Shown here: positions 1-9,165 of the stretch, in pieces
How positions within the stretch are numbered: the first letter of the stretch is position 1
Layout: the number at the start of each line of letters is the position of its first letter
Assembly: GCA_963779515.1 (NCBI GenBank)
Contig: CAVZYN010000009.1
Location: 248,001-312,000, forward strand
DNA length: 64,000 nucleotides
Origin: CAVZYN01 sp963779515
GTDB taxonomy: Bacteria; Pseudomonadota; Alphaproteobacteria; Rhizobiales; Hyphomicrobiaceae
Direction: 5' to 3'
Notes under the pieces: model-generated
What the model saw: only the letters and a program-made list of their open reading frames with translations
The model's database searches: none
Told to the model about the DNA's origin: nothing
Made by a program: the position numbers and the translations under genes

Positions 1-619
1 CGAGGCCAGGGATGGTTTCCGCGGTCGGGAGAAGCGTGGCGCCCGCCTTCTCGGGGATGCCGGCTTCCTTGCGCTCGCGCTCGAGGCGGCGGGCGGCCTT
101 CTGTACTTCGGCGTCGAGATCAATCTGCGAGCAAAGGCCGAGAGCGACTGGATCTTGCGGCGTCAGGTTCGGCGAGTTCCAGTGCGAGCGGTCGCGGATC
201 GAGGCGATGGTCGGCTTCGTGGTGCCGACGAGGCGCATGATCTGGGCGTCCTTCATCTCGGGGTGATTGCGCAGCAGCCAGACGACGGCGTTGGGGCGAT
301 CGTGGCGGCGTGACACGGGGGTGTAGCGCGGGCCCTTGCGGCCATCGGTTTTGATGGGCGGCAGCTCGACCTTGCTCTCGGCGAGTTTGAGGTGGACGGT
401 CGCATCGGATTCGGCGCGCTTGATTTCGTCACGCGTCAGCTGGCCGTTGGAAATCGGGTCGAAGCCCTTGATCCCCTGGGCGACGTCGCCGTCGGCTATG
501 CCTTTGACCTCGAGATTGTGGAGGCCGCAGAACTCAGCGATCTGCTCGAAGGTGAGGGCGGTGTTGGCCACCAGCCAAACGGCGGTGGCTTTGGGCATTA
601 AAGGCTTGCGATCGCTCAT
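1..619 (-). CDS. trcR: Cell-cycle transcriptional regulator TrcR (DUF1013), 3' end cut off
   Basis: Translating the minus strand from the ATG at 619 gives 206 residues beginning MSDRKPLMPKATAVWLV and running off the left window edge, so the C-terminus is missing. The N-terminal block matches the DUF1013/TrcR family of Alphaproteobacteria: PLMPKATAVWLVxNTALTFEQIAEFCGLH, then KGIADGDVAQGIKGFDPISNGQLTRDEI, and later RKGPRYTPVSRRxDRPxAVVWLLRNHPE. The family is a conserved DNA-binding regulator linked to CtrA/GcrA-type cell-cycle control. A strong GGAGGAG ribosome site lies just upstream. The gene is divergent from guaA. I identify the family from memory of its sequence; the function here is inferred. 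Confidence 0.9.
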   Translation of the reverse strand, partial: MSDRKPLMPKATAVWLVANTALTFEQIAEFCGLHNLEVKGIADGDVAQGIKGFDPISNGQLTRDEIKRAESDATVHLKLAESKVELPPIKTDGRKGPRYTPVSRRHDRPNAVVWLLRNHPEMKDAQIMRLVGTTKPTIASIRDRSHWNSPNLTPQDPVALGLCSQIDLDAEVQKAARRLERERKEAGIPEKAGATLLPTAETIPGL

Positions 620-902
620 GGAAAGTCTCCTCCTGGTGCCGTCGCAGCTATTCACTGCGCCAGCCAAACCTGAGTGGATATGTCAGGGAATATGGTCCTA
701 TAGCTCAGAAGCGGCAATGAGCGCAACCCAAAGTGGGGGTAAAAATGGCGCGGGTCTGGTTATGGTCGGCCGATTTTGGCGGCTGTTCAGTTTGAGAATT
801 GCACGGTAGCGCAACGACATAGTTGTGGACGGCGAGGCTCAGGGCGGGCGAGGCTCCGCGTTGCAGTTGCATGGCCCGGCGACTTGGCCTAACTGCGAGC
901 GC

Positions 903-2450
903 ATGACCGAAACCGTCCTCATCATCGATTTTGGCAGCCAGGTGACGCAGTTGATTGCGCGGCGCGTGCGCGAGCAGGGTGTGCATTCCGAGATCGTGCC
1001 GTTCAACAAGGCCGAGGCGGCGCGGGAGAAGTACAAGCCGCGGGCGATCATTCTGTCGGGGGGGCCTGCGAGCGTCACCGAGATGGGATCGCCCAGGGCG
1101 CCCGATTGGGTGTTTACCTCGGGGCTGCCGGTGCTCGGCATTTGCTATGGCCAGCAGACGATGGTCACGCAGCTCGGCGGCATGGTCGAGAGCGGACATC
1201 ATCGCGAGTTCGGGCGGGCGGAAATCGAGATCAAAGACGATGTCGCGCTGTTCGCTGGGGTCGTGAAAAAGAGCGAAAAAGAAACGGTCTGGATGAGCCA
1301 CGGCGATCGCGTGACGCAGTTGCCGGCAGGGTTCAAGGTGATCGCGGTGTCGGAGGGCGCGCCGTTTGCTGCGATCGCAGACGAAAAGCGCCAGTTCTAT
1401 GCGGTGCAGTTCCATCCGGAAGTGGTGCACACGCCGAAGGGCGCGCAGTTCCTCGATAACTTCGTGAAGCGGATCGGTGGCCTCAAGGGCGACTGGACGA
1501 TGAAGCATTTCCGGTCGAGCGAGATCGAGAAGATCCGCGCGCAGGCCGGCAAGGGCCGCGTCATTTGCGGGCTGTCGGGGGGCGTCGATTCAACGGTCGC
1601 GGCGGTGTTGATCCACGAGGCGATCGGCGATCAGTTGACGTGCATCTATGTCGATCACGGGCTGATGCGGCTGAACGAATCCGAGCAGGTCGTCGATCTG
1701 TTTCGCGGGCATTACAATATTCCGCTCGTGCATGTGAATGCGCGGGCGCAGTTTGTTGGTGCGCTGGCGGGCGTCAGCGATCCCGAGCAGAAGCGCAAGA
1801 CGATCGGGCGGCTGTTCATCGAGGTTTTCGAGGCCGAGGCGAAGAAGGTTGGCGGCGCTGAATTTCTAGCCCAAGGGACGCTCTATCCCGATGTGATCGA
1901 GAGCGTGTCGTTCACGGGCGGGCCGTCGGTGACGATCAAGTCGCATCACAACGTCGGCGGATTGCCGGAGAAGATGAACCTGAAGCTGGTGGAGCCGCTC
2001 AGGGAGTTGTTCAAGGACGAAGTCAGGGCGCTCGGCCGTGAGCTTGGCTTGCCGGAGGCGTTCGTCGGGCGGCATCCGTTTCCGGGGCCGGGGCTCGCGA
2101 TCCGCATTCCGGGCGAGGTGACGGAGGAGAAGCTCGAGATCCTGCGCAAGGCCGACGCGGTCTATCTCGATGTGATCCGCAAGGCGGGGCTCTACGACAA
2201 GATCTGGCAGGCGTTCGCGGTGCTGCTGCCGGTGCGTACCGTCGGCGTGATGGGCGACGGGCGCACGTACGATCACGTCTGCGCGCTCAGGGCGGTGACG
2301 TCGACGGACGGCATGACGGCCGATTATTTCCCGTTCCCGCACGAGGTGCTGGCGACGGCTGCGACCCGCATCATCAACGAGGTCCGCGGCATCAATCGCG
2401 TGGTCTACGACATCACGTCGAAGCCGCCGGGCACGATCGAGTGGGAGTGA
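903..2450 (+). CDS. guaA: GMP synthase (glutamine-hydrolysing)
   Basis: The 515-residue protein converts XMP to GMP using glutamine and ATP in the cytoplasm, the last step of guanine nucleotide synthesis. An N-terminal class I glutamine amidotransferase domain has the nucleophile Cys81 in GICYGQQ and the His/Glu pair in QFHPEVVHT. It is followed by an ATP-pyrophosphatase domain with the P-loop LSGGVDST and a C-terminal dimerisation domain ending in KPPGTIEWE. I chose the ATG at 903 (MTETVLIIDFGSQ). An in-frame GTG at 825 would add 26 residues not typical of the family. It is convergent with the HipA-like gene 24 bases downstream. Confidence 0.97.
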   Translation: MTETVLIIDFGSQVTQLIARRVREQGVHSEIVPFNKAEAAREKYKPRAIILSGGPASVTEMGSPRAPDWVFTSGLPVLGICYGQQTMVTQLGGMVESGHHREFGRAEIEIKDDVALFAGVVKKSEKETVWMSHGDRVTQLPAGFKVIAVSEGAPFAAIADEKRQFYAVQFHPEVVHTPKGAQFLDNFVKRIGGLKGDWTMKHFRSSEIEKIRAQAGKGRVICGLSGGVDSTVAAVLIHEAIGDQLTCIYVDHGLMRLNESEQVVDLFRGHYNIPLVHVNARAQFVGALAGVSDPEQKRKTIGRLFIEVFEAEAKKVGGAEFLAQGTLYPDVIESVSFTGGPSVTIKSHHNVGGLPEKMNLKLVEPLRELFKDEVRALGRELGLPEAFVGRHPFPGPGLAIRIPGEVTEEKLEILRKADAVYLDVIRKAGLYDKIWQAFAVLLPVRTVGVMGDGRTYDHVCALRAVTSTDGMTADYFPFPHEVLATAATRIINEVRGINRVVYDITSKPPGTIEWE

Positions 2451-2474
2451 GGTACTGTCTATTGGCGGTGCCGG

Positions 2475-3726
2475 TCACAATGCGAGCGCCCGCTTGAGAT
2501 CATCGTGCTCGAATGCGCTGGACATACGGGAGATCTCGGCCGAGCGGGCGCCGACAGTCTTGGCGGTGCTGCGCCATGTCGCCGTCACGGTTGCGACGTC
2601 TTTGATGATTGCGCGCGCCTGCGGCAGCGTAAGGCTGAAAAACTCCGACGCTGCCTCCAACAACAGGTCGAGCGAACAGGTGCCTTCGTCGAGATTTATG
2701 TTTGTTGTCAGCACACGCGCTTTGAGGTCGGTGGGTACAGGGTTGAGGTCATAGGCCGGAGAGAGCGACCATCCTGCTTTGCTGAGCCTAAGGAATCCAT
2801 GGTTGCGCAGATGATCGTCGAGATTTGAGATCAGGACGTTGAAGACGACGCGCCGGTAGAGGGCGCGGGCGTCGGTCTTCCCCTGCGCACCATATTGCGC
2901 AAGAGCGTCGACGATGTCCGGATAACTGCCGCGCTCGCCGTCTTTGGCACCCAACATCGCCATTGCGGACAGGAAAGGCGTCCGGAGTGTGCCAGAACGA
3001 TCGAAGCGCCGCGATAGCATCACCGCCTTGCCGGCGACCTCAATCAGCTCATGGTGCGGGGTCGCAATGCCGGCCTGACCGGCCAAGCGAAGCGCGATCT
3101 CCTCCCATGTCTCCATGCTGTAGTCGTCGGTCTCCTTCGGGAATTTGGCGATGGAGAGGTGTCCGTTCTGGTCGATGACCGACGCTTTTGGCCGGGCGCC
3201 GCCGAGGGAGGAGCCCGGTGCAAAGATGAGTTGGAGATCCTCGTCGGTTTCCTCGTCGCGGAGAATTCGTTCAGTGCTCTGGAGCAGCCGGCCGAGCTCG
3301 ATGAGGGCGGGGACGCTGGCGCGGGTCGGTGCCTGGAACGCCTCTTCGCCCACCCAGCGAAAGCGGAGCGCGCCAAGGCGGGTCTCGTCCGCGACGCCGA
3401 GCAGGTAGTCGCTCTCCACCAGGGTGCGAACAGCACGGCTTTCGCGTTCGGCTCGACGGCGTTCGTCTCGCTGCATCAATCGGCGACCCCAGGTGTCGGG
3501 CGCGCTATCGCCGATGGAGCCGAACGTCGCCCGTCCGGCAGGAGGTGCGAATGTGCCGCGGGTCAGCGGCAAGGGCAGGCTCCAGCGAGAAGCGCTCGGG
3601 GTCGTTGAGCCATGCATCGTCGTACTCGAAGAGGATGGTCTCCTTCCCCCGGACGCGATTACTTCTCGCTAGTCCAATGGGGCGCGTGCGGCCGTCCAGG
3701 TCGATGTGTGCCTCGAAGTCAGCCAT
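2475..3726 (-). pseudogene. HipA-family serine/threonine kinase toxin, frameshifted
   Basis: Two overlapping reading frames together make one HipA-like protein. The first starts at 3726 (MADFEAHIDLDGRTRPIGLA) and carries the N-terminal HipA subdomain to about EPAL. The second continues PLTRGTFAPPAGRATFG to the end at 2475. The span is one base longer than a multiple of three, and one extra base near 3570 explains the break. The kinase core is intact: a glycine-rich loop SLGGARPKA, the ATP-binding lysine in SIAKFPKE, the catalytic NLDDHLRNHG and the metal-binding AYDLNP. HipA toxins phosphorylate aminoacyl-tRNA synthetases and induce dormancy. The gene overlaps its upstream HTH antitoxin by 8 bases. 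It is either truly inactivated or the victim of a sequencing indel. Confidence 0.85.
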
Positions 3727-4054
3727 CGCGAGACGATCCGGCTGGCCGCTTGAGGTGGGCGCGCTTTGGCAGTTCGGCGCTGGCCAGGGCCTGGCCGACG
3801 TGATCGTTGCTGATGTCTGCGATCTGGCTCAGACCGTCGAGAAGGCCGAGCGCCAGTAGGACGCCCGCATAAATGCCGATACTGACGTTGGTGTCGCCTG
3901 CTTCGATCCTCTGCAGGGTCGAGCGGGACGTGAAGGCGCGCTCCGCCACGACAGCCATCGGCAGCCGCCGTCGCCGTCGGGCATCCTGGATGTCGGCGCC
4001 GAGCTTGCGCAGGGCACGCCGCACAGCAGCGGGAGGGTTGTGGGGAGTTGGCAT
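3719..4054 (-). CDS. HipB-like Xre-family antitoxin
   Basis: The 111-residue protein starts MPTPHNPPAAVRRALRKLG and contains a helix-turn-helix (DIQDARRRRRLPMAVVAERA then TSRSTLQRIEAGDTNVSIG) typical of Xre/HipB antitoxins. It would bind and neutralise the HipA-like kinase encoded next and repress the operon. The stop overlaps the hipA start by 8 bases, as expected of a coupled antitoxin-toxin pair. I chose the ATG at 4054; longer in-frame starts up to 4234 would add an unlikely AT-rich leader that covers the candidate operator. Confidence 0.8.
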   Translation of the reverse strand: MPTPHNPPAAVRRALRKLGADIQDARRRRRLPMAVVAERAFTSRSTLQRIEAGDTNVSIGIYAGVLLALGLLDGLSQIADISNDHVGQALASAELPKRAHLKRPAGSSRDG

Positions 4055-4145
4055 TTGTAACCTTCGTACGACGTATTGGCCATTAATGTAGCACGAAGCT
4101 TGCTTTTTAGCAATTTTTGCAGCGATCGTTGCGTCCGACGAGTTA

Positions 4146-4163
4146 TGTAGCAACGTTTCTACA
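4146..4163. promoter_or_regulatory. Candidate operator between the two toxin-antitoxin modules
   Basis: The 18-base sequence TGTAGCAACGTTTCTACA is an inverted repeat: arms TGTAG/CTACA are perfect and 16 of 18 bases are symmetric around AACGTT. It lies in the divergent interval between the HipB-like gene (start 4054) and the Phd/VapB-like gene (start about 4221), where an autoregulating antitoxin would bind. A partial copy of the half site (TGTAGCA) occurs at about 4086. Which antitoxin uses it is inference. Confidence 0.5.
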
Positions 4164-4220
4164 ATTTCTTGATTGATGGGGTATTTGGTGATAGGATTAC
4201 CCGATATGGGAGATCGCACC

Positions 4221-4476
4221 GTGAGCACCACCATATTCGAGCCGGGAGTTCAATCAAGACGCCGGCGGCGCCAAGAAGGCGGCGGAGAAGGGGCCCGTGA
4301 TCATCACCGATCGCGGGAAGCCGTCGCATGTGCTGCTCAGGTATGAGGAGTACATGAAGCTTCTGAGCAGGGGGCCGAGCTTGCTCGAGGCGCTGGCAAT
4401 GCCAGGTGGCGAGGATATCGAGTTCGACCCGCCAAAGCTTATCGGGCCCATCTCACGACCAGTTGACTTCGACTGA
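4221..4476 (+). pseudogene. Phd/VapB-type antitoxin, frameshifted near its start
   Basis: The frame that ends at 4476 reads EFNQDAGGAKKAAEKGPVII followed by TDRGKPSHVLLRYEEYMKLL, the hallmark of Phd/YefM-type antitoxins partnered with PIN toxins. A GTG at 4221 begins MSTTIFEPG in another frame, and the span is one base over a multiple of three, so one extra base around 4241-4246 separates the start from the body. In the body frame a stop sits just upstream and no good start exists before an internal GTG at about 4298. The stop overlaps the VapC start (TGATG). Confidence 0.75.
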
Positions 4477-4895
4477 TGTATCTTCTGGACACGAACGTCG
4501 TATCCGAACTTCGCAAGGGTACGCGTGCCGATGCCAAGGTGCGCGCATGGGCGGATAAGACGCCCGCGCAGCTATACCGGCTTTCGATCATTACGCAGCT
4601 TGAATTGGAGATTGGTGTTTTGCGCATGGAACGTCGCGACACCGGCCAAGGTGCTGCGCTGCGTCAGTGGCTGGAGGAGTGGGTGCTGGTCTTTTTCAAA
4701 GGTCAGATGCTCGATGTGGATCTGGCTGTTGTGCGTCGGTGCGCTGCGCTCCATGTGCCAAATCCTCGCCCGGAGCGCGATGCCCTCATCGCGGCAACGG
4801 CTTTGACGCATGGGCTGACAGTGGTCACACGCGATACTGCCGATTTCGAGCCGATGGGCGTGGCATTGTTCAACCCATGGCTGGCGCCCGGGTGA
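4476..4895 (+). CDS. vapC: VapC-type PIN-domain ribonuclease toxin
   Basis: The 139-residue protein begins MYLLDTNVVSELRKG and has the four acidic PIN residues: Asp5, the Glu in QLELEIG, Asp in ERDALIAATA and Asp in TRDTADFEP. PIN toxins of this type cleave structured RNAs such as tRNA or rRNA using magnesium. Its ATG overlaps the stop of the upstream Phd-like antitoxin, so the two are translated together. Length is typical of the family. Confidence 0.92.
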   Translation: MYLLDTNVVSELRKGTRADAKVRAWADKTPAQLYRLSIITQLELEIGVLRMERRDTGQGAALRQWLEEWVLVFFKGQMLDVDLAVVRRCAALHVPNPRPERDALIAATALTHGLTVVTRDTADFEPMGVALFNPWLAPG

Positions 4896-4970
4896 CTGCG
4901 ATTGCCTGTGGTGGGGTGGTGGTTTCGGGTACCTGACGATTGCGCGGGGCTTGAGGGGGCATCCCAAGTC

Positions 4971-5864
4971 TTACCGACGTACCGTCAGTACCACGCCCGT
5001 CAAGATCAGTACGAACCCCACCAGATGAAACCACCGGATCGGTTCGCCGAGCATCGGTCCGACCAGCAGCGCATTATAGATCGGCACCAGATGCAGGAAC
5101 ACGCCTGCGCGATTGGCGCCGATCAATTCGACCCCGCGTGCCCAGAACAGGTATGCGATCAAGCTCGCCGCGATCGCCGCATAGGCGACCGCGGCGGCCG
5201 TCAGCGGCGTCGCCTGCAGGACCTGCCCGGTGCTCCACTCGTAGGCCGCGAACGGCAGCAGCGCCACGGTGCCGGCGACCGAGATCGCGAATAGAAAACT
5301 CCGCGTGTCGATCGCCGGCCGCAATCTGAGGCACGACGAATAGAGCGCCCACAGCATCATGTTGAAGACCATCAACAGATCGCCACGTGTGAACGACAGC
5401 CCTGCGACGCGAACCGGATCGAGCTGGGTCACGATCGAAACGACGCCCAAGAACGAGATGAAAATCCCGAACGTCTGCACCGCCGTGAGCCGGTCGCGAA
5501 ACAGCAGATAGCTCGCGGCCGCGATGAACACCGGCGCCACCGAGTTCATCACCCCCATGTTCATCGCACTCGTCGTCTCGAGCGCGACGTACTGCAGCGA
5601 CCCGAACAGGGCGGCCCCCATCACGCCGAGAAACGCCAGCAAGCCTTTGTGCCGCCACAGCACGGGCCAATCCCGCCGGATCGTCGCGTTCCAAATGATC
5701 CCGCAGAATACCGCCACCACCAGCCACCGCACCAGATTGAGCGACCACGGCGGCACGTGCCCGGCGATCGTGCGCGCGACGATATGATTGCCCGACCACG
5801 CCAGCGCCGCGAGCGGGAGCAGCAAAAGCGCCAGTTTCGGCGACGGCGCGGATCGAGCCTGCAT
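4971..5864 (-). CDS. EamA/DMT-family transporter
   Basis: The 297-residue protein has ten predicted hydrophobic segments arranged as two EamA repeats. It starts with PKLALLLLPLAALAWSGNHIVAR, and the second half includes FTRGDLLMVFNMMLWALYSS. Family members export amino acids, purines or other metabolites across the inner membrane; the substrate cannot be read from sequence. The first repeat has the usual motif of a short cytoplasmic N-terminus and a helix-breaking proline (GHVPPWSLNLVRW). It is convergent with vapC and divergent from the small secreted protein at 6075. Confidence 0.88.
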   Translation of the reverse strand: MQARSAPSPKLALLLLPLAALAWSGNHIVARTIAGHVPPWSLNLVRWLVVAVFCGIIWNATIRRDWPVLWRHKGLLAFLGVMGAALFGSLQYVALETTSAMNMGVMNSVAPVFIAAASYLLFRDRLTAVQTFGIFISFLGVVSIVTQLDPVRVAGLSFTRGDLLMVFNMMLWALYSSCLRLRPAIDTRSFLFAISVAGTVALLPFAAYEWSTGQVLQATPLTAAAVAYAAIAASLIAYLFWARGVELIGANRAGVFLHLVPIYNALLVGPMLGEPIRWFHLVGFVLILTGVVLTVRR

Positions 5865-6074
5865 GAGATCGCCTAGGGTGAGATCGAGACACCGCGACCG
5901 CGGCGCAAGATGTCCCGATAGAGCGCTTCGCTACCTCCGTCCATCGTCTGGTTGGCGGTCCCCGATCCTGGGCCAGCGCTTTCGTTTTTAAAGATCAAAA
6001 TAAGAACTTTACAAGAACATATATTGAATATACACTTTGAAGGCTGAAGTTTGGTGCGTACCAGGGAGCGTTTC

Positions 6075-6431
6075 ATGCGTCATGTCACTGCGTTTGTCCT
6101 GTTGTCCTCCGTACTCGTCATGGGTGCGGCGGTGCCCCAAATAGCGGTCGCCGAAGAGATCGCGTCGCCCGACACTGCGATCGAGACCGCGGCCTACGGC
6201 CCCAACGCGTACCGGCCGCCGCCCTATCGCGCGGCACCGTGGCAGCGGCCGTATCAGGCCTACCAGCCCAACGCCTGGCGGTATCTGAACTGGCGAGATT
6301 CCGATTGGCGCCATCCCAATTGGCGCAATGGCACTCGCTCCGCGTCGGCCGCCCAGCACCTCCTGGATCGCGCGCCAGCGTTATCCTGTCGGCCTATCCT
6401 GACCCCCCTACGCCACCCGCAGTTATGCTGA
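6075..6431 (+). CDS. Hypothetical secreted protein with Trp/Arg/Asn-rich repeats
   Basis: The 118-residue product starts MRHVTAFVLLSSVLVMGAAV and has a clear signal peptide ending near IAVAEE. The mature part is rich in Tyr, Pro, Trp and Arg, with imperfect repeats WRYLNWRDSD and WRHPNWRNG. I do not recognise a family. The last 35 residues (after RNGTRSASAA) look unlike the rest and may lie beyond a frameshift. An AT-rich promoter-like stretch with the palindrome ATATTGAATAT lies about 55 bases upstream. The 217 bases after the gene, up to 6648, show no convincing gene. Confidence 0.5.
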   Translation: MRHVTAFVLLSSVLVMGAAVPQIAVAEEIASPDTAIETAAYGPNAYRPPPYRAAPWQRPYQAYQPNAWRYLNWRDSDWRHPNWRNGTRSASAAQHLLDRAPALSCRPILTPLRHPQLC

Positions 6432-6648
6432 ACGCCAAGCCATCATGGCGGGCACGGGCGGGCACCTGGCGCGCGCGCCGCTGGTGACGCGCTGGCCGAA
6501 GCTGCGCATGTGGGCCGCCACCTCGAGCGGCGGCCGGCGCTGCCTGCCGCTGTGGGCCTGCCGGCGGCGGAGGGTCCGCGGCGGGGGCGCATCGGTCGCT
6601 CGATCGATGCGGGCGTGGTTTTGCGGCGCGTGCTAGGTGGGCAACCGG

Positions 6649-7599
6649 TTATTTGGCGTCGATCAAATGGCGCTGAACAGCGGCCTTCAGATCTGCCATG
6701 GCGGCCGCTCGGGCGGCGGGGTTGGGGCCGCCGCTGATGCCGTATGTGCGGCATTTGGCGAGCGCTGCTGCCAGTCCGGCGGCGTTGGGGCCTTGCGCGG
6801 TAAATGTCACCTGACCGCTGGTGCGCTCTTTCCACGAGAAGTCCGGCTGCTCTTCGAAAATGCAGCGGCTCCAATTTTCACCCTTGGGATCAGTGTAGGC
6901 CTGATCCGTATCGAAGCCATGCTGGGCGCCAGGATAGATTTTGACCTCGATCTTGGCGCCCGTGGCCTTGAGTTTCTCGGCGTATTCGGTGCAGGGCGCG
7001 ACGCCGGTATAGGTGTCGGCGCCGCCGAGCAGCATGTAGATGGGGCCGCCCGTCAGCTTGGGATTATGAAAGTGATTGCCGCAACCGGGGTACATCGGCA
7101 CATGCAGCGCGAAGCGGACGCCGGGTGGCAGGACGCGGGCGGCACGCCGTTCGAGGGCTGCTTCAAGCGTGACGGAGCCGCCTTTCGAAAAGCCGGTGAT
7201 GCCCGCCTTGGTGGCATCGATGCGCGGATGGGTGGCGAGTTGCTTGAGTGCTGCGAAGGCGTCGTTGGTCACGTCCTGGACGGTGACCGCCTCTTGGTCC
7301 CTGACGGTGCTGGTGATGCCGCGCGGCTTGAATGAATCGATGACGAGGGCTGCGACACCCATCGCCACCATCTCGCGGGCATACCGAAATTCGCGAGCCT
7401 CAGTGACGCCGCCGCTCCCATGTTGGACGATCATCAGCGGCACCTTGGCGTTGCCTGGCGGCAGCAAGAGGTCGGCGGTCACTTGCACCGGTTTGCCGCG
7501 ATGCTCGCGCGGGATCGTCAAGGCCTCGCGGGTTTGGGCGTGGGCGGTCTCAGCCGCGCACAACAGGAGGAGAGACAGCGTGAGTGCCGTGCTTCGCAT
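6649..7599 (-). CDS. Secreted dienelactone hydrolase-family alpha/beta hydrolase
   Basis: The 316-residue protein starts MRSTALTLSLLLLCAAETAHAQ, a signal peptide with a consensus AHA-Q cleavage site. The body has an alpha/beta hydrolase fold with HGSGG (oxyanion region), the nucleophile serine in GITGFSKGGSV, and the catalytic histidine in YPGAQHGFD, which together match dienelactone hydrolases. It probably hydrolyses an ester or lactone in the periplasm; the substrate is unknown. I chose the ATG at 7599 because it gives the signal peptide; an earlier ATG at 7650 adds a polar leader. Confidence 0.85.
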   Translation of the reverse strand: MRSTALTLSLLLLCAAETAHAQTREALTIPREHRGKPVQVTADLLLPPGNAKVPLMIVQHGSGGVTEAREFRYAREMVAMGVAALVIDSFKPRGITSTVRDQEAVTVQDVTNDAFAALKQLATHPRIDATKAGITGFSKGGSVTLEAALERRAARVLPPGVRFALHVPMYPGCGNHFHNPKLTGGPIYMLLGGADTYTGVAPCTEYAEKLKATGAKIEVKIYPGAQHGFDTDQAYTDPKGENWSRCIFEEQPDFSWKERTSGQVTFTAQGPNAAGLAAALAKCRTYGISGGPNPAARAAAMADLKAAVQRHLIDAK

Positions 7600-7911
7600 G
7601 GTGGTTCCCCGCGATGACGATGAATGCCAACTTTGTGTGACAGGCAGCATACCGACAATTGGCGGAAAGGGAAGGTTCGTGCGGTCCCCCGTTGCGATCC
7701 TCGCGCGGCGATCATCCCGAGATCAGGTCCGCACCGGCCTCCCGGCAAGCGGGAGGTGACGTATCGGCGGGCGCGATTGCCGTTGTCGAAATCAAGGTGC
7801 CAGCCCATGGCGAATACGCCTGAGGATGGGGGGCTAACACCCTTGATTTTTCGTCGTGCACGCGCTTCGGAACAGCCACGATGGACCTGCGACAAAATTG
7901 ATCGACGGCGA
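7600..7911. other. Gene-free interval between hydrolase and tRNA genes
   Basis: No coding region is supported in these 312 bases. A perfect hairpin with arms CCTCCCG and CGGGAGG and a 5-base loop lies at 7738-7756. It has no T-run on either strand, so it is not an obvious intrinsic terminator. Confidence 0.5.
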
Positions 7912-7988
<77 letters not shown>

Positions 7989-8166
7989 GGCGGCACGGAA
8001 AATCGCACGCGGCCGGATGCGGCCGCAAGCTGATCCGTGACGCGCGGCCTGCCCCGCCAACTCGTGCGCCGGAGATGCGACGCCGCATAGCCGATATTCC
8101 GGGCGGTGCTTTGCAGGCTGGGTCACGACCGATAGGCTCGGCGGTGAGGACTATCGGGAGAATCTC

Positions 8167-9106
8167 ATGTCGACTGTGGCAATCATCGGCGCCGGACTGA
8201 TCGGCCGGGCGTGGTCGAACGTGTTCGCGCGCGCGGGGTGGGATGTTGTCGTCTGGGATCCGGTGGAGGTGGTGCGTGCGGGTGCGCCGAAACTGATCGG
8301 GGAGTCGTTGCACGATCTCGCGCGGCATGGACTGGTCACCGACCCGGCGGCGGCGGCGAAGCGGGTGCGCGCGGTCGCGACATTGGAAGAGGCGGTGAAG
8401 CTCGCGGACTTCGTGCAGGAGAGCGGGCCGGAAGTGGTCGAGGCGAAGATCGAGATCTTCAAGCGGCTCGATGCAGCGGCGCGGCCGGAGACGGTGCTCG
8501 CGTCGTCGACATCGGCGATCGTCGCGTCGACGTTCACCGAGCATGTTGAAGGGCCGCGCGCGCTGCATCGTCGCGCATCCCGTCAATCCGCCGCACCTTG
8601 TGCCGGTGGTCGAACTTTGCGGGGCGCCGTGGACGTCGGCAGAGACGAAGGCGCGCGCGAAAGAGGTGTTCGTCTCGATCGGGCAAGTGCCGATCGAGGT
8701 GAAGAAGGAGATCGAGGGGTTCATTCTCAACCGGTTGCAAGTCGCGTTGCTGGCGGAGGCGTTCCGGCTGGTCGAAGAGGGCTATGTGTCGCCGAAGGAT
8801 CTCGATCACACGATCGCCGATGGGCTCGGCTTGCGCTGGGCGTTCATGGGGCCGTTCGAGACGATCGAACTCAATGCGCCGGAGGGGATCGCGGACTATT
8901 GCCGCCGCTACACCGGCTGGTTCCGGCGCTACATGGCGGATCAGCCGCCGGCGTCGGTATGGGATGATGCCAACTGGCAGAAGGCAGCGGACGCGTTTGG
9001 CCCGGCGCCGACGGCGGAGAAAGTCGCGGCGAAATCGCTGTGGCGCAACGAGCGTTTGGCGGCGCTGGCGGCCCATAAAGCGCAACAGAAGAGCTACAAA
9101 TCCTGA
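8167..9106 (+). pseudogene. 3-hydroxyacyl-CoA dehydrogenase / lambda-crystallin-like NAD dehydrogenase, frameshifted
   Basis: The N-terminal frame from 8167 (MSTVAIIGAGLIGRAWSNVF) has the NAD-binding Rossmann motif GAGLIG and continues to TEHVEGP. A different frame then continues ARCIVAHPVNPPHLVPVVEL with the catalytic-histidine motif HPVNPP, and the C-terminal domain GLGLRWAFMGPFETIELNA. One extra base in the run CGCGCGCG near 8556-8562 explains the break. The C-terminal domain resembles lambda-crystallin (L-gulonate 3-dehydrogenase) and carnitine dehydrogenase more than fatty-acid enzymes, so a beta-hydroxy acid substrate is likely. The following BKACE gene would cleave the resulting beta-keto acid. 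Confidence 0.85.
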
Positions 9107-9165
9107 CGGTCCGCGTTCAAGGCCGACCGATTAAACCCCCTGGAAACGTGAAGGACTGAGACCAC

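Noticed and set aside
825..902. In-frame GTG giving guaA a 26-residue N-terminal extension
   Set aside because: GMP synthases begin close to the MTETVLIIDFGSQ segment; the extension is low-complexity and unlike the family.
3560..3580. Programmed frameshift in hipA
   Set aside because: No slippery heptamer or downstream structure is evident, and similar one-base breaks occur in many other genes here.
6445..6636. Small plus-strand open frame between the secreted protein and hydrolase genes
   Set aside because: Composition is that of random GC-rich sequence and no start signal is present.
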